From positions 248,001 to 312,000 of the forward strand of contig LGYU01000016.1 of the NCBI GenBank assembly GCA_001302245.1: a stretch of 64,000 bases of DNA. Direction: 5' to 3'. The DNA comes from Chitinophagaceae bacterium PMP191F (GTDB lineage: Bacteria; Bacteroidota; Bacteroidia; Chitinophagales; Chitinophagaceae). The translations under genes were made by a program, and so were the position numbers. A model generated the notes under the pieces. It saw only the letters and a list, made by a program, of their open reading frames with translations. It was not told the DNA's origin and did no database searches. This document shows positions 29,401 to 37,105 of the stretch, one piece after another (the stretch's first letter is position 1; the number at the start of each line of letters is the position of its first letter).

Positions 29401-29870
29401 ACTCAGCCCGTAAAGTGCTGAACAAATACGATAACTCTGTACTGGAAAGCAACGTGCCTTACGGGATGACCTCCAACCGTGGTAATATGCACAACCGTAT
29501 TTCCATGAGCTTCCTGTATGCTGCGTACAAAAGCGAAGACTATGCACTGGCTAAAAAAGTAAGTACTTCCGTAAAAAGCGATCTTGACCAGCAGATGAAA
29601 TACTACCGTTCACTGGGTGATGCTTCTCAGAGCGATGAAAGCCTGTACACAGAAGCCCGCAAAATTGCAGCCCAGAAGTTTGGTAACCTGAGCGATAAAC
29701 AGCTCTCCTTCTGGCAGGATATCATCTCTACCTACGAGATGTCGCAACAGCTGAGGGGAATGGAAGCTCAGTTCAAACCAGGTGGCGGTGGTAATCCGCT
29801 GGAAACAGCACCTGCAGAATTGGCAAATCCTGATTCTGCCCCCAAAACGAAGGACAGCATCAAAAAGTAA
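26475..29870 (+). CDS. DUF2723 family multi-pass membrane protein (putative GT-C glycosyltransferase)
   Basis: An 1131-residue inner membrane protein. The N-terminus (LTMEPTGSFWDCGEF, KLQIPHPPGAPLFVLLGR) is the signature of DUF2723/TMEM260-like GT-C proteins, where acidic residues in the first periplasmic loop are thought to act in lipid-linked mannosyl transfer. About a dozen membrane segments lie within residues 10-385 and 575-680, with large soluble domains between and after them, including a C-terminal helical region. Bacteroidota use related enzymes in protein O-glycosylation, but the role here is inferred. A strong terminator follows, so the gene is probably monocistronic. Confidence 0.9.
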   Translation: MNFNRVNNIVGWVVCLVACTVYVLTMEPTGSFWDCGEFVSSCFKLQIPHPPGAPLFVLLGRFFIILFGNDPMSAARGVNFMNAIASGFTILFLFWSVTHFARKLVQNGKEALTGQQLFTIMGAGVIGALAYTFSDSFWYSAVEGEVYALSSLFTALVFWAILKWEHAVTNENAPEGTRFSGADRWLIFIFYMMGLSIGVHLLNLLTIPAIVMVYYFKRYKVTPRGTFFAFLMGCIITGLVQVVIIQWSIRGAGAFDIFFVNNLGTPFFTGFGVYFALLFALLVAGLLFKEKHIQKFSVFPVWLTAIVLLFCFPFIKSGGTFVLLLLGVGVLVVLCYYNKKNILSFLKLGIWSAIFLIVGYSTYFTTLARASAKPSVNMYNVDNPVSLVGYLSRDQYGDWPIVYGPDFVYRSPYETAGDMMVKGSDKYEVAGKIKRQNFSAKPSDEDLAAIQRQHPDWDVNKIGPHIFPRMYDNSNERNQEYVYRTFGGLEGDDQPTFGSNIRYFADYQFRWMYWRYFMWNFAGKQNDLQGFGNIRDGNWNSGVNFIDKAFGHSTPDILPETAGKTNKANNKLFFLPLILGILGLIYQVTKNKRDFLITFLLFFFTGFAIVIYLNQSGMQPRERDYAYVGSFYAFAIWIGLGLIWVQEQFNKVIKGAAAGYAAFAVCLLAVPVLMASQEWDDHDRSKKLLARDLGKDYLESCAKDAILISFGDNDTYPLWYSQEVENIRPDLRVVNYSLLGTDWYINQLRYKVNESAPADVIFTPEQIRGSKRDVVFTASYLSRVGASSYIQGYDQNKYYDLYDLLKNVTGSDDTKNVVPMSEDETANIFPVNKVSIPVDVEMVKKTMQFNPGDSIVSELKLDIKRNYLQKNDLAILALIAANKWQRPLYFTSTQELEELGLEKYVRMEGLSYRLAPVANSNVEADIAYKNIMEKFAYGGANRSGVYYDEENRRHINSIRQAHAFLAMTLADQERKDSARKVLNKYDNSVLESNVPYGMTSNRGNMHNRISMSFLYAAYKSEDYALAKKVSTSVKSDLDQQMKYYRSLGDASQSDESLYTEARKIAAQKFGNLSDKQLSFWQDIISTYEMSQQLRGMEAQFKPGGGGNPLETAPAELANPDSAPKTKDSIKK

Positions 29871-29891
29871 CATTTAATTCTTTTTTGATAT

Positions 29892-29921
29892 AAGATCCCG
29901 GCCTGAGGCCGGGATCTTTTG
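29892..29921 (+). terminator. Intrinsic terminator after the DUF2723 gene
   Basis: A perfect 12-base stem, AAGATCCCGGCC (29892-29903) with GGCCGGGATCTT (29907-29918), closes a 3-base loop and is followed by a short T run. It begins 22 bases after the stop codon. Confidence 0.9.
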
Positions 29922-30251
29922 TTTATATACCTGCCCGCTGCGGGGCCATGCAGCCCACAACAGCACTACAACTATTTTCCGTAAACAATCCGTGCGTTAA
30001 ATTGTAATTAATAATCAGGAGATTAAAGCAGAAGCGGCCAAAAACAGCCATAGCACCGAATTTATTCTTAAATTGAGGGAGGGAAAACAGCAATCTGTGA
30101 ATGGCCACCAGCAACAACCTCTTGTTACTTCTGTCTATAGCGGCTCATCACGCCAACAAAACTTACCGGCAACCACGCACGATTGATGCCTCACATTACA
30201 GAAACTATTCATTGCACAAACCAGAACAATTTAAAATAAAGGAGTACACCC
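29922..30251. other. Non-coding stretch upstream of the VWA gene
   Basis: About 330 bases after the terminator. Short open frames on both strands have no protein-like features. The only element I can support is an AAAGGAG Shine-Dalgarno-like sequence at 30238-30244, placed 7 bases before the GTG start of the next gene. Confidence 0.4.
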
Positions 30252-31349
30252 GTGATAGGTCACCATTTTTCAAAATTTGATCCCAACCAGCAGGGCAAAA
30301 GCAAATTTGAGCAGCTGCTGGATGTTTTTATGGAGCTGCTCACCTATACCAACGGTGATGTTGGCGAAGCTATGAACTGGATGAACCAGTTGGACAAAGA
30401 ATACGAGCTGACGGACGAAGAATACGGTATGGGCGATTTTATTGAAGACCTGAAAGAAAAAGGATATATCCAGGAAAACCAGGTCAACGGCGAGATCAAT
30501 ATTACATCCAAAACAGAACAAGGCATCCGCAAACGTTCGCTGGAAGATATCTTTGGCAAACTCAAAAAAACCAAAGACGGACAGCACCATACTTTTAAAC
30601 CCGGACAGGGCGATGAACTGAACCCTGAAACCAGGCCTTTCCGTTTTGGCGACACATTGGAACAAATTGATTTTACTACCTCCATACTCAATGCACAGAT
30701 CAATCATGGCGTAGAAAACTTCAGCATGCAGGAAGATGACCTGTCTATCCGTGAAACGGATTTCAAAACTCAGACATCTACCGTGCTGATGATCGATATT
30801 TCTCACTCGATGATCCTGTATGGAGAAGACCGTATTACACCTGCCAAAAAAGTAGCGATGGCACTGAGTGAACTGATCACCACCAAGTATCCGAAAGACA
30901 CACTGGATATTGTGGTATTTGGTAATGATGCCTGGCCGGTAGAGATCAAAGACCTTCCCTACCTGCAGGTAGGACCCTACCATACCAATACCGTGGCAGG
31001 ACTGGAACTGGCGCTGGATCTGCTGCGCCGCAGAAAAAATCCCAACAAACAGATCTTTATGATCACAGATGGAAAACCCACCTGTTTAAAAATCGGCAAA
31101 CGGTATTATAAAAACAGTTTTGGTCTCGACCGCAAGATCACCAACCGCTGTCTGAACCTGGCAGCACAATGCAAAAAGCTGAAAATTCCGATCACCACGT
31201 TCATGATAGCAACCGATCCTTATCTGCAACGTTTTGTACAGGAATTTACCGAAACCAACAATGGTAAAGCATTCTTTGCATCGCTGGACAGGTTAGGCGC
31301 ATTTATATTCAGGGACTTTGAAAGCGGCAAAAGAAAAACTGTTTACTAA
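30252..31349 (+). CDS. VWA-domain protein, partner of a MoxR-type AAA ATPase
   Basis: A 365-residue cytoplasmic protein. The first 170 residues are acidic and helical; residues 176-350 form a von Willebrand factor A domain with an intact MIDAS: Asp182-x-Ser-x-Ser186 (DISHSM), a middle threonine in the NTVAG region, and Asp in MITDGKP. The start is GTG, supported by AAAGGAG 7 bases upstream. It heads a run with an ExbD-like gene and an AAA ATPase on the same strand with gaps under 60 bases. MoxR/VWA pairs generally act as metal-dependent chaperones that mature or remodel client complexes; the client here is unknown. Confidence 0.88.
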   Translation: MIGHHFSKFDPNQQGKSKFEQLLDVFMELLTYTNGDVGEAMNWMNQLDKEYELTDEEYGMGDFIEDLKEKGYIQENQVNGEINITSKTEQGIRKRSLEDIFGKLKKTKDGQHHTFKPGQGDELNPETRPFRFGDTLEQIDFTTSILNAQINHGVENFSMQEDDLSIRETDFKTQTSTVLMIDISHSMILYGEDRITPAKKVAMALSELITTKYPKDTLDIVVFGNDAWPVEIKDLPYLQVGPYHTNTVAGLELALDLLRRRKNPNKQIFMITDGKPTCLKIGKRYYKNSFGLDRKITNRCLNLAAQCKKLKIPITTFMIATDPYLQRFVQEFTETNNGKAFFASLDRLGAFIFRDFESGKRKTVY

Positions 31350-31401
31350 AATATAAAGTCACCAGTTGTTCCACACAATAAACCTAACAACTTTCAATGC
31401 C

Positions 31402-31866
31402 ATGCAAGTCAGGACTTCCAACAAAACAAAATGGGTTATACTCGGCCTGTTGATGATATTCCTGGTCATTCCTGCAATAGTATTTATGATTGCCAGCACG
31501 CGTGTAGAACCAACATCCATGCTACTGTCTATTCCAAAAGACAGTGCCGGTAATATTATCACCAATACGTTGCCCCGGCACACGCTGACTGTCATTGCAA
31601 CAGGAAACAATATGGTATATTATTACACAGGTTCGTTTTCCGACACCAAACAGTTCAATGCCAGCAACAATAAAGAGATACGTAAAGTATTGGTGCAGTA
31701 CAAACAGGAAATGGGTGAAGCACTGGCTGTGATCATTAAACCCGCTCAAAAAGCAGCGTATAGCCAGACCGTAGCCTTACTGGATGAAATGCTGATCAAC
31801 AATATTAAAAAATACGCAATGGCAGAAGTCACTAAGGACGAAGAAGGATTGCTGGCAAAACAATAA
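31402..31866 (+). CDS. ExbD/TolR-like membrane protein
   Basis: From the ATG at 31402 the protein is 154 residues with one N-terminal membrane segment (WVILGLLMIFLVIPAIVFMI) and a periplasmic domain. The end, VIIKPAQKAAYSQTVALLDE followed by MLINNIKKYAMAEVT, matches the ExbD/TolR periplasmic fold. Unlike textbook ExbD, no aspartate is visible in the membrane helix, so proton-coupling by this protein is doubtful. No ExbB partner lies nearby. It sits between the VWA and AAA genes, which suggests it belongs to that module rather than to a TonB system. Confidence 0.7.
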   Translation: MQVRTSNKTKWVILGLLMIFLVIPAIVFMIASTRVEPTSMLLSIPKDSAGNIITNTLPRHTLTVIATGNNMVYYYTGSFSDTKQFNASNNKEIRKVLVQYKQEMGEALAVIIKPAQKAAYSQTVALLDEMLINNIKKYAMAEVTKDEEGLLAKQ

Positions 31867-31902
31867 CGGTACGTACATTTTAAATGACGATAATTCAACA
31901 CA

Positions 31903-33429
31903 ATGGATAAGCTAAAAATCAAAACGCTCGGTGAACTGAAAAAGAGTGGTTATACATCACGCAGCATCAAAGAAGAGATTCGTGACAACCTTATCAAAAA
32001 GCTACAACAAAAAGAAGATACATTCAATGGCATACTGGGGTACGAAGAAACAGTGATTCCCGATGTGGAAAGAGCATTGTTATCACGCCACAATATCCTG
32101 TTCCTGGGTTTACGCGGTCAGGCTAAAACACGTATGGCACGCCAGATGACAGGTTTACTGGACGAATATGTTCCTGTAGTGGCAGGCAGTGAAATCAATG
32201 ATGATCCGTTGCATCCCATTTCACGTTTTGCACACGACCTGATTGCGGAAAAAGGCGACGCCACTCCTATTACCTGGCTGCACCGCAGTGAACGGTATGG
32301 TGAAAAATTAGCTACACCCGATGTGAGTGTGGCAGACCTGATCGGTGATATTGATCCCATCAAAGCTGCCAACCTCAGGCTCAGCTTTGCCGATGAACGA
32401 GTGATCCACTATGGTATCATTCCACGCAGCAACCGCAGCATTTTTGTCATCAATGAAATTCCCGATCTGCAGGCACGTATACAGGTAGCCTTGTTTAATA
32501 TCCTGGAGGAAGGTGATATCCAGATCCGTGGTTTTAAACTACGTATGCCACTGGATATTATGTTTGTATTCACCGCCAATCCTGAAGACTATACCAACCG
32601 TGGTTCTATTGTAACCCCGCTGAAAGACAGGATTGAAAGCCAGATACTGACACACTATCCTAAAAACATCGACATAGCATTGGAAATTACCGGGCAGGAA
32701 GCAACGTTGTCTGATACACAGAAATCCACCGTTCAATACAGCGACCTCATCCGCCGTTTGATTGAACAGATCCCGTTTGAAGCACGCAGCAGTGAGCTGG
32801 TGGATAAAAAAAGCGGTGTATCGGCACGTCTAAGTATCTCCGCATTTGAAAATGCTATCAGCGCAGCAGAACGTCGTGCATTGATCAACAATGAAAAGAA
32901 TACGCACGTATGGATCAGCGATATGATGGGCGTAATACCCTCTATTACCGGTAAAATAGAACTGGTATATGAAGGCGAACAGGAAGGCCCTTACCAGGTA
33001 GCAATGAATTTGCTGGATAAAGCCATCCGTACGCAGTTCATTCATTACTTCCCCAACCCCGATACGCTAAAGAAAAAACGTAACCAGCAGCAACAGGACG
33101 ATAATCCATACCGCTCTGTACAGGCATGGTTCGATAAAGGCAATACACTGGACATTTTCTTCACTACTTCCGATGCTGATAAAATTCAACAATTATACAG
33201 GGTTGACGGATTGCATGCACTGGTAAAAAAATTCTACAAAGGTGCCAATGAAAAAGAAGCGGCCCTGTTAATGGAATTTGTATTGCATGGTCTGGCAGCA
33301 TTTTCACTGATCAGCAAAAAGATCGTGGAAAACAAGATCTCTTTCAAAGACCTGATGGGCTCTATGCTGAATCTTGACAATTCCGCTTCTTTTTCGGATG
33401 AGGAATTTGACAGTGAAGATTTTAACTGA
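31903..33429 (+). CDS. MoxR/magnesium-chelatase-like AAA ATPase with atypical Walker motifs
   Basis: A 508-residue AAA+ protein. The ATPase core (about 45-290) has Walker A as GLRGQAKT (69-76), with Ala where most P-loops have Gly, and Walker B as FVINEIPD with Asn184-Glu185 instead of Asp-Glu. Sensor 1 is visible in FVFTANPEDY and the arginine-rich helix in PLKDRIESQIL. A lid domain and a C-terminal helical extension follow. The substitutions seem to be typical of this Bacteroidota branch from memory of relatives, not a local mutation. It ends the VWA-ExbD-AAA run, before a strong terminator. Confidence 0.88.
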   Translation: MDKLKIKTLGELKKSGYTSRSIKEEIRDNLIKKLQQKEDTFNGILGYEETVIPDVERALLSRHNILFLGLRGQAKTRMARQMTGLLDEYVPVVAGSEINDDPLHPISRFAHDLIAEKGDATPITWLHRSERYGEKLATPDVSVADLIGDIDPIKAANLRLSFADERVIHYGIIPRSNRSIFVINEIPDLQARIQVALFNILEEGDIQIRGFKLRMPLDIMFVFTANPEDYTNRGSIVTPLKDRIESQILTHYPKNIDIALEITGQEATLSDTQKSTVQYSDLIRRLIEQIPFEARSSELVDKKSGVSARLSISAFENAISAAERRALINNEKNTHVWISDMMGVIPSITGKIELVYEGEQEGPYQVAMNLLDKAIRTQFIHYFPNPDTLKKKRNQQQQDDNPYRSVQAWFDKGNTLDIFFTTSDADKIQQLYRVDGLHALVKKFYKGANEKEAALLMEFVLHGLAAFSLISKKIVENKISFKDLMGSMLNLDNSASFSDEEFDSEDFN

Positions 33430-33454
33430 TCATAAAAGTCATATATCAAACAGG

Positions 33455-33490
33455 AAAGCCAGGTCAGTAAGCACTCACCTGGCTTTTTTT
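33455..33490 (+). terminator. Intrinsic terminator after the VWA-ExbD-AAA run
   Basis: The arms AAAGCCAGGT (33455-33464) and ACCTGGCTTT (33477-33486) pair perfectly around a 12-base loop and are followed by a T run to 33490. It lies 25 bases after the AAA stop. Confidence 0.9.
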
Positions 33491-33545
33491 CACATCTTTG
33501 TCTTATCTTATCCAACCGTTCCATTCATAACAACAACAGACCGGC

Positions 33546-34820
33546 ATGATATTCTTAAAGCGCGTTTCCCTGTTATTACTGTTTGCCCTGACCAGCATCT
33601 GTGCCCCGGCCCAGGATTCCATGGCCCTCTCATCCGGCTACAAACTGGTTAAAACAGCCAGTTCCATTCAGCAACGAAATTATTACCTGCTCACATTGTT
33701 CCAGGAATTACCTGCTGTACGTAAGCTGCTGGAACAGGATACGGAGTTGAAAAGAATTGCTGCAGATAAAATATATGCGCTTACCCATGCACAGGAACAA
33801 TGCAACCTGCTCAACAGGTTTTGTTATACAGACAGAATGAAGTTTTCAACGGCGGAAATCAATACTGTCAGCAAAAGACTGGCAGATCTGTATACTGCAG
33901 ACAATGCACTGGGTAACCTGGTAAGTCAGCACCTGGTACCATCGGGCACTTATATACTGTACAGCAACCTGTCGCCGCTGGATATGCTGGTAAAAGCCTG
34001 GGAACAAGATGCCAAAGGTGTAAACTATACCATCAGTGTATATGCCGAAGGTGTAAAACCTGCTTATCCTAAAATTGATTCTATCAGTTTCAATGTAAAC
34101 GACAAGCAATACGTAGCTACTGTACGCAAAGCATCCAAAAACGTATTACAGCAGGTAAAGAATACCAACCTGTTTTTTGTGCCTGCCGTACAATTTGCAT
34201 TACAATTCCTTGACATCGGCGGATGGAAGCTGGCTGCAGATGCAGAACCACTGGAAACAACAGTAAATAAAACTGCTATTGCAAAAGCAAAAAATATTAA
34301 CTGGAATGATTATAACTATGCCGTGATCCTGGTACCTGGCGCCGGTCCGGAAAACAGTAAGACGAAGATCAGTGAAGAAAGTAAAGAACGTTGCCGTATA
34401 GCAGCAACACATTACCAGGCAGGACTGGCCCCCTTTGTGATTGTTTCAGGCGGCCGCGTGCACCCCTACAAAACCAAATATTGCGAAGCGCTGGAAATGA
34501 AAAAATTCATGATCGATTCATTAAAGGTTCCCGAGAATGCCATCATTGCCGAACCTTATGCCCGGCACACTACCACCAACATGCGCAACTGTGCCCGCAT
34601 TATTTTCAGGTATGGCATGCCATTCGGTAAATCGTGCCTGGTATCTACCACAGCAGCGCAGAGTCTTTACATTCATGAACTGGGACTGGACAAACGTTGT
34701 GAACAGGAACTGGGATATATTGCCTTTCGCAAAGGCATGCGTTTAACAAAATATGACGTGGTGTTCTACCCTGCTATTGCTTCTTTACAGATCAACCCCA
34801 CAGAACCGCTGGACCCGTAA
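33546..34820 (+). CDS. ElyC/SanA/YdcF (DUF218) family exported protein
   Basis: A 424-residue protein with a signal peptide (MIFLKRVSLLLLFALTSICA). The DUF218 core occupies about residues 255-400: YAVILVPGAGPE, VIVSGGRVHPYKT, EPYARHTTTNMRNC and CLVSTTAAQSLYI. The N-terminal 240 residues are specific to larger Bacteroidota members. DUF218 proteins are linked to envelope and lipid-carrier metabolism, with unknown chemistry. A smaller relative lies at 43046-43609. Confidence 0.87.
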   Translation: MIFLKRVSLLLLFALTSICAPAQDSMALSSGYKLVKTASSIQQRNYYLLTLFQELPAVRKLLEQDTELKRIAADKIYALTHAQEQCNLLNRFCYTDRMKFSTAEINTVSKRLADLYTADNALGNLVSQHLVPSGTYILYSNLSPLDMLVKAWEQDAKGVNYTISVYAEGVKPAYPKIDSISFNVNDKQYVATVRKASKNVLQQVKNTNLFFVPAVQFALQFLDIGGWKLAADAEPLETTVNKTAIAKAKNINWNDYNYAVILVPGAGPENSKTKISEESKERCRIAATHYQAGLAPFVIVSGGRVHPYKTKYCEALEMKKFMIDSLKVPENAIIAEPYARHTTTNMRNCARIIFRYGMPFGKSCLVSTTAAQSLYIHELGLDKRCEQELGYIAFRKGMRLTKYDVVFYPAIASLQINPTEPLDP

Positions 34821-34855
34821 CCAGGGTTGTGAAACTATTTATTCTTTAGTTTATA

Positions 34856-34886
34856 ATTGTCCGGCATCAACCGGGCAATATTTTTT
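34856..34886 (+). terminator. Intrinsic terminator after the ElyC-like gene
   Basis: ATTGTCCGG (34856-34864) pairs with CCGGGCAAT (34871-34879) with one G-T wobble around a 6-base loop, followed by six T residues. It abuts the end of the convergent murB gene and may serve both directions. Confidence 0.7.
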
Positions 34887-35901
34887 ATATAATATTGACC
34901 TCCCGTTCCAGTTCCACACCAAATTTCTGCTGCACGCTTTGTACGATCTCTTCACTCAGGTTATAGATATCCTGTCCTGAAGCATGCCCGTAATTTACCA
35001 ATACCAATGCCTGTTTTTCGTGACACCCTGCATCACCATGCCGTACACCCTTCCAGCCACACTGTTCAATCAGCCAGCCTGCCGCCAGTTTAATGCTCCC
35101 ATCTGCATTGGGATAGGCTACTATATTGGGAAACTGCCCTTTCAATTGTTCAAAAAAGCTTTTCTCTACCGAAGGGTTCTTAAAAAAGCTACCGGCATTA
35201 CCAATCTTAACCGGATCTGGCAGTTTAGACGTGCGGATATTCATTACAGCCTGCGAAACAGCGCGGATTGATAACTGTTGCACACCCATTGCGTCTAACT
35301 CTTGTTGTATAGCACCGTATGCAGTATAAAAAACCGGTTTTTTACTTAACCGGTAAGTAACCGAAAGGATCACAAACTGCCCTTTGTATTTTCGTTTAAA
35401 GACACTTTCACGGTATCCGAAAGCGCAATCTGCTGTTGTGAAGCGCTGCACCTGTTTATCGTATATGTGAAAGGCTTCCAGCTCTTCAAACACATCTTTG
35501 ATCTCTACGCCATACGCGCCTATATTCTGCATGGGACTGGCCCCTACATTGCCCGGGATCAATGACAGGTTTTCCAATCCTGCCAGGTTTTGCTCAATAC
35601 AATGGTGCACAAGGCTGTGCCAGTTTTCTCCTGCACCCGCTTTTACATATACATAATCATCATCTTCCTTCACAATATGAATACCCGATATTTCATTTTT
35701 CAACACAATGCCATTAAAATCACGGGTAAATAGTATATTGCTGCCACCACCAAGTATAAGTTGTGGTTCTCCGTTAGCAGGGGCCGAATTCAGCAATTCC
35801 TGTAGCTGCTCTGCAGATGAAAACCGGGAAAAGTACCGCGCCTTTGCGTCAATACCCATAGTGTTGTATTGACGGAGTGAAATATTTTGATCAATTTGCA
35901 T
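34885..35901 (-). CDS. murB: UDP-N-acetylmuramate dehydrogenase
   Basis: A 338-residue FAD enzyme that reduces UDP-GlcNAc-enolpyruvate to UDP-MurNAc, an essential step of peptidoglycan precursor synthesis. The ATG at 35899-35901 gives MQIDQNISLRQYNTMG; an upstream TTG is unlikely. Visible motifs are LGGGSNIL, SLIPGNVGASPMQNIGAYG, FGYRESVFK, the catalytic serine region NAGSFFKNP, and AGWLIEQCGWKG. The length and the YRES loop fit type I (E. coli-like) MurB. It is divergent from the epimerase-like gene by 32 bases. Confidence 0.96.
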   Translation of the reverse strand: MQIDQNISLRQYNTMGIDAKARYFSRFSSAEQLQELLNSAPANGEPQLILGGGSNILFTRDFNGIVLKNEISGIHIVKEDDDYVYVKAGAGENWHSLVHHCIEQNLAGLENLSLIPGNVGASPMQNIGAYGVEIKDVFEELEAFHIYDKQVQRFTTADCAFGYRESVFKRKYKGQFVILSVTYRLSKKPVFYTAYGAIQQELDAMGVQQLSIRAVSQAVMNIRTSKLPDPVKIGNAGSFFKNPSVEKSFFEQLKGQFPNIVAYPNADGSIKLAAGWLIEQCGWKGVRHGDAGCHEKQALVLVNYGHASGQDIYNLSEEIVQSVQQKFGVELEREVNII

Positions 35902-35933
35902 ATATACCTGTCTAAGCCACAAAATAACAAATT

Positions 35934-36602
35934 ATGCAGGCACAAACAGCAGTTGTTATCGGTGCCACCGGACTAATTGGTGAACAATTGGTACAGGAAC
36001 TGCTTCAGGACAACACTTTCAGTAAAGTGGTTTTGCTGGTGCGCAGGCCCTTACAGCTTTCGCATCACAAACTGGAAATACGGCTGGTTGACTTTAATAA
36101 TCTCTCAGATCTTTCTGCCAGGCTGGGTACCGGGCAGGCTGTTTTTTGTTGCGTAGGTACCACCCGTAACCAGGTTCAGGGCGATAAGGATGCCTACCGT
36201 AAAATAGATTATGATATTCCCGTTCATACAGCACAACTGGCCTGCCGGCAGGGTTTTACACAGTTCCTGGTTGTTTCAGCAGTAGGTGCCAGTACAGCAT
36301 CCGGCAATTTTTACCTGCAACTGAAAGGCAGTATGGAAGAAGATGTGCGTGCATTTCCCATCCGGTCAATACATATTTTCCGCCCTTCGCTGCTACTGGG
36401 TACAAGAAAGGAATTCAGGCTGGCAGAACGTATTGCGCAGGCAATATTACCGGCTGTATCCTTCCTGATGCCCGGTTCTTTGCGCAGGTACAGGGCTATA
36501 CACAGCAAACTTGTAGCAAAAGCGATGTTGGTTGCTGCCCGCAACGCAGAGCCCGGCACCCATACGTATGAATATGATGAAATACGCTATCTCGCCCGGT
36601 AA
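35934..36602 (+). CDS. NAD(P)H-binding Rossmann protein (atypical SDR, HTATIP2-like)
   Basis: A 222-residue protein with the nucleotide motif GATGLIGEQLV near the N-terminus, VFCCVGTTRNQV in the middle, and a FLVVSAVGAS strand followed by a YxxxK-like site that here reads FYLQLKG. HIFRPSLLLGTRKEFR is typical of atypical SDRs related to HTATIP2/TIP30. The specific reaction is unknown. Its short divergent spacing from murB suggests a shared promoter region, not a shared pathway. Confidence 0.85.
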   Translation: MQAQTAVVIGATGLIGEQLVQELLQDNTFSKVVLLVRRPLQLSHHKLEIRLVDFNNLSDLSARLGTGQAVFCCVGTTRNQVQGDKDAYRKIDYDIPVHTAQLACRQGFTQFLVVSAVGASTASGNFYLQLKGSMEEDVRAFPIRSIHIFRPSLLLGTRKEFRLAERIAQAILPAVSFLMPGSLRRYRAIHSKLVAKAMLVAARNAEPGTHTYEYDEIRYLAR

Positions 36603-36615
36603 ATAAAAGTCTGCG

Positions 36616-37053
36616 CTATGATTCCAGCAGTAAGTAGGGTGAATGCCTGACAATCCTGATACGCGAACGCCACGGTACAATAGAAGGCTGCAGGAACAAC
36701 ATCAGTAAGATCACAAACGGAATACCGCTATAGATCAGCGTATCGCCCCATACACTGGCAAAATCATTCAACCGTGCATCTTCCGGATTATGAAGCTGGT
36801 AGATAACATCAGTAATTTCACCTTCGGCAAACGAGCCCCTGTCCCTGCCATGAAACCATACGGTATCCTTATTGACTACAAAGCTCACCACCAGGTAAGT
36901 GCCATCCAGTGAAGTAGTAATGCCTTTACTGCGAAACTGAATAACACCTTTTGTTTTTGCAGCACCCGCCAGCCAGATGATTTTCCAGGCGAAAAAAGGC
37001 AATACCAGTATCGCAAACAGCAACAGGAAAAATGTGGTTTTACGAAAGATCAC
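36616..37053 (-). CDS. DUF3592-like small membrane protein
   Basis: A 145-residue protein with two membrane helices (FFLLLFAILVLPFFAWKIIW and LIYSGIPFVILLMLFL) around a small beta-rich domain. GSFAEGEITDVIYQLHNPED is the DUF3592 pattern of a YxPxxP-like turn before the second helix. The start is GTG at 37053. Function is unknown. It is convergent with the NAD(P)H-binding gene and upstream of nothing obviously related. Confidence 0.6.
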   Translation of the reverse strand: MIFRKTTFFLLLFAILVLPFFAWKIIWLAGAAKTKGVIQFRSKGITTSLDGTYLVVSFVVNKDTVWFHGRDRGSFAEGEITDVIYQLHNPEDARLNDFASVWGDTLIYSGIPFVILLMLFLQPSIVPWRSRIRIVRHSPYLLLES

Positions 37054-37105
37054 GGTATAAGGTGTTACGTAAAATGAATGCGGCTATATATCTTTTATGT
37101 AGTTA

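Noticed and set aside
29923-30117. Short minus-strand open frame after the DUF2723 terminator
   Set aside because: It starts in the middle of a spacer, has no recognisable features and no supporting signals.
30270-30983. A 237-codon minus-strand open frame inside the VWA gene
   Set aside because: The plus-strand VWA protein has an intact MIDAS and a ribosome-binding site; the antisense frame has no family features.
31402-31866. ExbD-like gene as part of a TonB energising complex
   Set aside because: No ExbB or TonB gene is adjacent, the membrane helix lacks a visible aspartate, and the gene is embedded in the VWA-AAA run.
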